Below, one piece after another: positions 61,872-64,000 of a DNA stretch of 64,000 bases; the first letter of the stretch is position 1; each line of letters opens with the position of its first letter. Source of the DNA: Gemmatimonadaceae bacterium (GTDB lineage Bacteria > Gemmatimonadota > Gemmatimonadetes > Gemmatimonadales > Gemmatimonadaceae); assembly GCA_019637355.1 (NCBI GenBank), contig JAHBVT010000001.1, positions 2,201,192-2,265,191 on the forward strand. The letters are read 5' to 3'. The notes below the pieces were generated by a model that saw only the letters and a program-made list of their open reading frames with translations, did no database searches and was not told the DNA's origin. Position numbers and translations under genes: made by a program.

Positions 61872-61906
61872 CCGGGGGGAACGCACTCAAGGTGCGTTCC
61901 CCCCGG
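61872..61906 (-). terminator. Perfect 15-bp GC-rich hairpin
   Basis: CCGGGGGGAACGCAC (61872-61886) and its exact complement (61892-61906) enclose a five-base loop. On the minus strand it lies 25 bases past the Spy-like gene and 31 bases before the YIP1-family start, the right place for a terminator between them. No T-tract follows. Confidence 0.7.
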
Positions 61907-61931
61907 GTCCAGCGCAACGCGCCTGGCGGGT

Positions 61932-62597
61932 CTACCGACCTTCAGGCCGGCGATCTGGGACCGGGCGGCGCATCATCTCCTGCGGCGGACGCCCTGGTTG
62001 CCCACGCATTCCCTGCGGTGCGCGACCCGGCTGCCCGCGCATCCCTTGCGGGGGACGACCCGGCCGCCCGCGCATTCCCGGCGCGCCGCGACCGGCCTGC
62101 ACCCCGCGGGCGAACCCGCGACGCTCGGCCTGCAGTTCGCGCCACTTGCCGCGCTGGGCGTCGGTCAGCAGGCGCTCAGCGGCCACTGCCGCAGCGGAAT
62201 CACGCGTGCGCAGCTGCTCCATCTGCGGGCGGAGCGCCGTGCGGCGCTGCTCCATCTGCGCGCGCATCGCGGCGCGCTGCGCCGAGTCGCGCGGGACGCC
62301 CTGGCCGCGCATCCGCTGGCGCATCGAGTCCATCGCGGGCGCCATCTGATCGGCGAGGCGCTTGCGCTCGGCGTGCCGTACGCGCTCGATGGAATCGAGC
62401 TGGGCCACCTGGCGCGGCGTCAGGTCCAGCTCGCGGCGGGCGTTGAGGATGGCGGTCACCTCGCCGCCGCGGCGCATCACCATCGCGCGGGCCGGTGCCT
62501 GGGGCGCCACCCCGCGGCGCGGGGCCTGCGCGGTGGCGGTGCTGCCGAGGCCGACCACGAGGCCGGCGAGCGCGAGGACCTGCAAGGTGGTACGCAT
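61932..62597 (-). CDS. Spy/CpxP-like periplasmic protein with Arg/Pro-rich tail
   Basis: 221 residues. MRTTLQVLALAGLVVGLGST is a signal peptide. Two LTxxQ-type elements (LDLTPRQVAQL and LLTDAQRGKW) mark the Spy/CpxP fold, used by periplasmic chaperones. The last 50 residues are three near-copies of GMRGQPGRPPQ and are probably disordered and very basic. It is divergent from argJ across 90 bases. Confidence 0.78.
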   Translation of the reverse strand: MRTTLQVLALAGLVVGLGSTATAQAPRRGVAPQAPARAMVMRRGGEVTAILNARRELDLTPRQVAQLDSIERVRHAERKRLADQMAPAMDSMRQRMRGQGVPRDSAQRAAMRAQMEQRRTALRPQMEQLRTRDSAAAVAAERLLTDAQRGKWRELQAERRGFARGVQAGRGAPGMRGRPGRPPQGMRGQPGRAPQGMRGQPGRPPQEMMRRPVPDRRPEGR

Positions 62598-62687
62598 TTG
62601 ATCGCTCCTGACGGATCGGGGACGGTGGGGACACCGTGGTCACAGGGTCAGACGCCCGCTTCCGGGAGGCGTTAAGATTCCTCGCCT

Positions 62688-63857
62688 ATGCCCGCCTTCC
62701 ACGACACCCCGCGCTTCCCGCGCGGGTTCCGCTGCGCCTCCCGCAACGTCGGTCTCAAGCCGGACGCCAAGGACCTCACGCTCTTCGCCAGCGAGGTCGA
62801 AGCCACCGCGGCGGCGGTCTTCACGCGCAATCACTTCCCCGGCGCGCCCATCGTGCTCGGCCGCGAGACGCTCAAGGCCGGACGGCTGATGGGCATCATC
62901 GCGAACAGCAAGGTGAGCAACGTCGCGACCGGTGCCGAGGGCGTGGCGAACGCGCGTCGGATGGCGGCGGCCGCCGCGGCGGAGCTCGGCACCACGCCGG
63001 ACCGAATCCTCGTGAGCTCCACCGGCGTGATCGGAGTGCCGCTGCCGATCGAGAAGATCGAGCGCGGTGTGGTCGGGATGCGCGCTGAGCTGCAGGACAA
63101 CCCGCTGGTCGGCGCCGAAGGCATTATGACCACCGACACCTTCCCCAAGGCGTTCTCGCTGTCGGTCGGCGAGGCGACGATTACGTGGGTGGCGAAGGGT
63201 TCGGGGATGATCGAGCCGAATATGGCGACGATGTTAGCCTACATCTTCACCGACGCCGCGCTCGACGCCGCAACGTTGGACCGCCTGTTGCGCGAGGCGG
63301 TCGAACGATCCTTCAATATGTTGAGCGTGGACACGGACACGTCCACCAGCGATACCTGCGCGATCCTCGCCAACGGGCTGGCAGGTGCGGTGGACGAGCA
63401 GGCGTTCCGCGAGGCGCTCATCGCCGGCTGCATCCGGATGACCGAGACGCTCGGGCGCGACGGCGAAGGCGCGGAGCACCTCCTGCGCGTGACCGTGCGA
63501 GGCGCACTGAACGACGCCGAGGCGCGCCGCGTCGCCAAGAGCGTCCTCAACTCGCCGCTGGTGAAGACGATGGTCCACGGCGCCGACCCGAACGTCGGGC
63601 GCCTGCTGATGGCGGTGGGCAAGTGCTTCGAGTGCCGCATCCAGCCGTCCACGACCGATGCGTGGATCAATGGCTTCCAGGTGGTGCGCGGCGGCGCGCG
63701 GCTGCCCTTTGACGATGCCGTCGTGCGCGAGGCGCTGACGGCCGAGGTCGTGGACCTCGAACTCGCACTCGGCGTCGGCGAGGCGCGGGCGGTGGCCTAC
63801 GGCTGCGACCTCAGCAAGGGCTACGTGGAGGAGAACGCGGCGTACTACTCGAGCTGA
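62688..63857 (+). CDS. argJ: Bifunctional glutamate N-acetyltransferase/amino-acid acetyltransferase
   Basis: 389 residues. The self-cleavage site is KGSGMIEPNMATML, with the nucleophile Thr181 at the new beta-chain N-terminus. ArgJ transfers acetyl from N-acetylornithine to glutamate in arginine synthesis and, in bifunctional forms, also uses acetyl-CoA. Other arg genes are not in this window. Arginine is half of the cyanophycin monomer, so a link to the cphA operon 10 kb away is metabolic, not genetic. Confidence 0.97.
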   Translation: MPAFHDTPRFPRGFRCASRNVGLKPDAKDLTLFASEVEATAAAVFTRNHFPGAPIVLGRETLKAGRLMGIIANSKVSNVATGAEGVANARRMAAAAAAELGTTPDRILVSSTGVIGVPLPIEKIERGVVGMRAELQDNPLVGAEGIMTTDTFPKAFSLSVGEATITWVAKGSGMIEPNMATMLAYIFTDAALDAATLDRLLREAVERSFNMLSVDTDTSTSDTCAILANGLAGAVDEQAFREALIAGCIRMTETLGRDGEGAEHLLRVTVRGALNDAEARRVAKSVLNSPLVKTMVHGADPNVGRLLMAVGKCFECRIQPSTTDAWINGFQVVRGGARLPFDDAVVREALTAEVVDLELALGVGEARAVAYGCDLSKGYVEENAAYYSS

Positions 63858-63867
63858 GTGAATGACG

Positions 63868-63962
63868 GAGGACTGAAGACGGGGGATGGAAGAGTGAAGA
63901 GCACCGCGCAGCTTCCGTCATCCGTCATCCGTCGTCCGTCATCCGTCATCCGTCATCCGTCG
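63868..63962. repeat. Heptamer array folded against a purine-rich arm
   Basis: Seven tandem copies of TCCGTCA or TCCGTCG run from 63914 to 63962. The preceding 40 bases (about 63861-63897) are a degenerate purine-rich complement (ATGACGGAGGACTGAAGACG), so the block can fold into an imperfect hairpin. It follows argJ by about ten bases and sits between argJ and a possible convergent gene. Confidence 0.85.
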
Positions 63963-63968
63963 TAGGCC

Positions 63969-64000
63969 TTACCTTGGCAGCGCCTGCTGCTGCTTCTCCC
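63969..64000 (-). CDS. Possible C-terminal end of a minus-strand protein (partial)
   Basis: A TAA read on the minus strand at 63971-63969 closes a frame that ends EKQQQALPR and runs off the window. It is plausible as a gene end because the heptamer array would then separate two convergent genes, but ten codons cannot prove it. Confidence 0.35.
   Translation of the reverse strand, partial: EKQQQALPR

Noticed and set aside
63914-63962. CRISPR-like array
   Set aside because: The unit is 7 bp with no spacers, and no cas gene is near.

Overview
The window is high-G+C bacterial chromosome with dense coding and many short or overlapping junctions. I infer a member of the Gemmatimonadota or a close relative, because of three things seen together: a PadR regulator coupled to a very large duplicated ADOP-type permease, a cyanophycin gene cluster, and secreted carboxypeptidase-regulatory/plug-like proteins and amidohydrolases. 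No phage, transposase, integrase, CRISPR array or replication origin is visible, so this reads as core plus lineage-typical chromosome.

Layout. 1-11077: acyl-CoA dehydrogenase, strictosidine-synthase-like beta-propeller, CPA1 antiporter, DsrE-like secreted protein, UMF1-type MFS transporter, a large hybrid histidine kinase and a DUF6498-like membrane protein. 11303-23630 (minus): the transcription/translation operon rpmG-secE-nusG-rplK-rplA-rplJ-rplL-rpoB-rpoC. 23863-26912 (plus): PadR regulator and ADOP permease. 26934-27345 (minus): tRNA-Thr(UGU), Tyr(GUA), Gly(UCC), Thr(GGU) in transcription order, the classic thrU-tyrU-glyT-thrT order, but without the tuf gene that usually follows. 27449-36334 (minus): cysS, a degenerate ABC ATPase, pspA, a YbjN-like gene, two paralogous secreted plug-like proteins, both serine dehydratase subunits and a MazEF-type module. 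36632-44348 (plus): two secreted amidohydrolases with partly lost metal ligands and a BNR/sortilin-like beta-propeller protein. 44362-45702 (minus): a Tat-exported class V aminotransferase-fold protein. 45893-52253 (plus): isoaspartyl dipeptidase, cyanophycinase, cyanophycin synthetase and a second Mur-ligase-like paralogue of the synthetase, which together cover synthesis, storage and recycling of a beta-Asp-Arg polymer. 52258-55062 (minus): uvrA. 55187-61144 (plus): a six-gene run with overlapping starts and stops (TPR protein, transglutaminase, ABC ATPase, ABC permease, ArgA-like GNAT, small membrane protein). Then a YIP1-family protein, a Spy/CpxP-like protein and argJ.

Three signals stand out beyond the gene list. 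(1) The tetranucleotide CATG is almost absent: I find four copies in 64 kb, and codons before Met are visibly bent away from a final C. (2) Several intergenic gaps carry heptameric repeats folded into purine/pyrimidine hairpins. (3) The cyanophycin operon ends in a Mur-ligase-only relative of CphA that appears to begin at a CTG codon overlapping the cphA stop.
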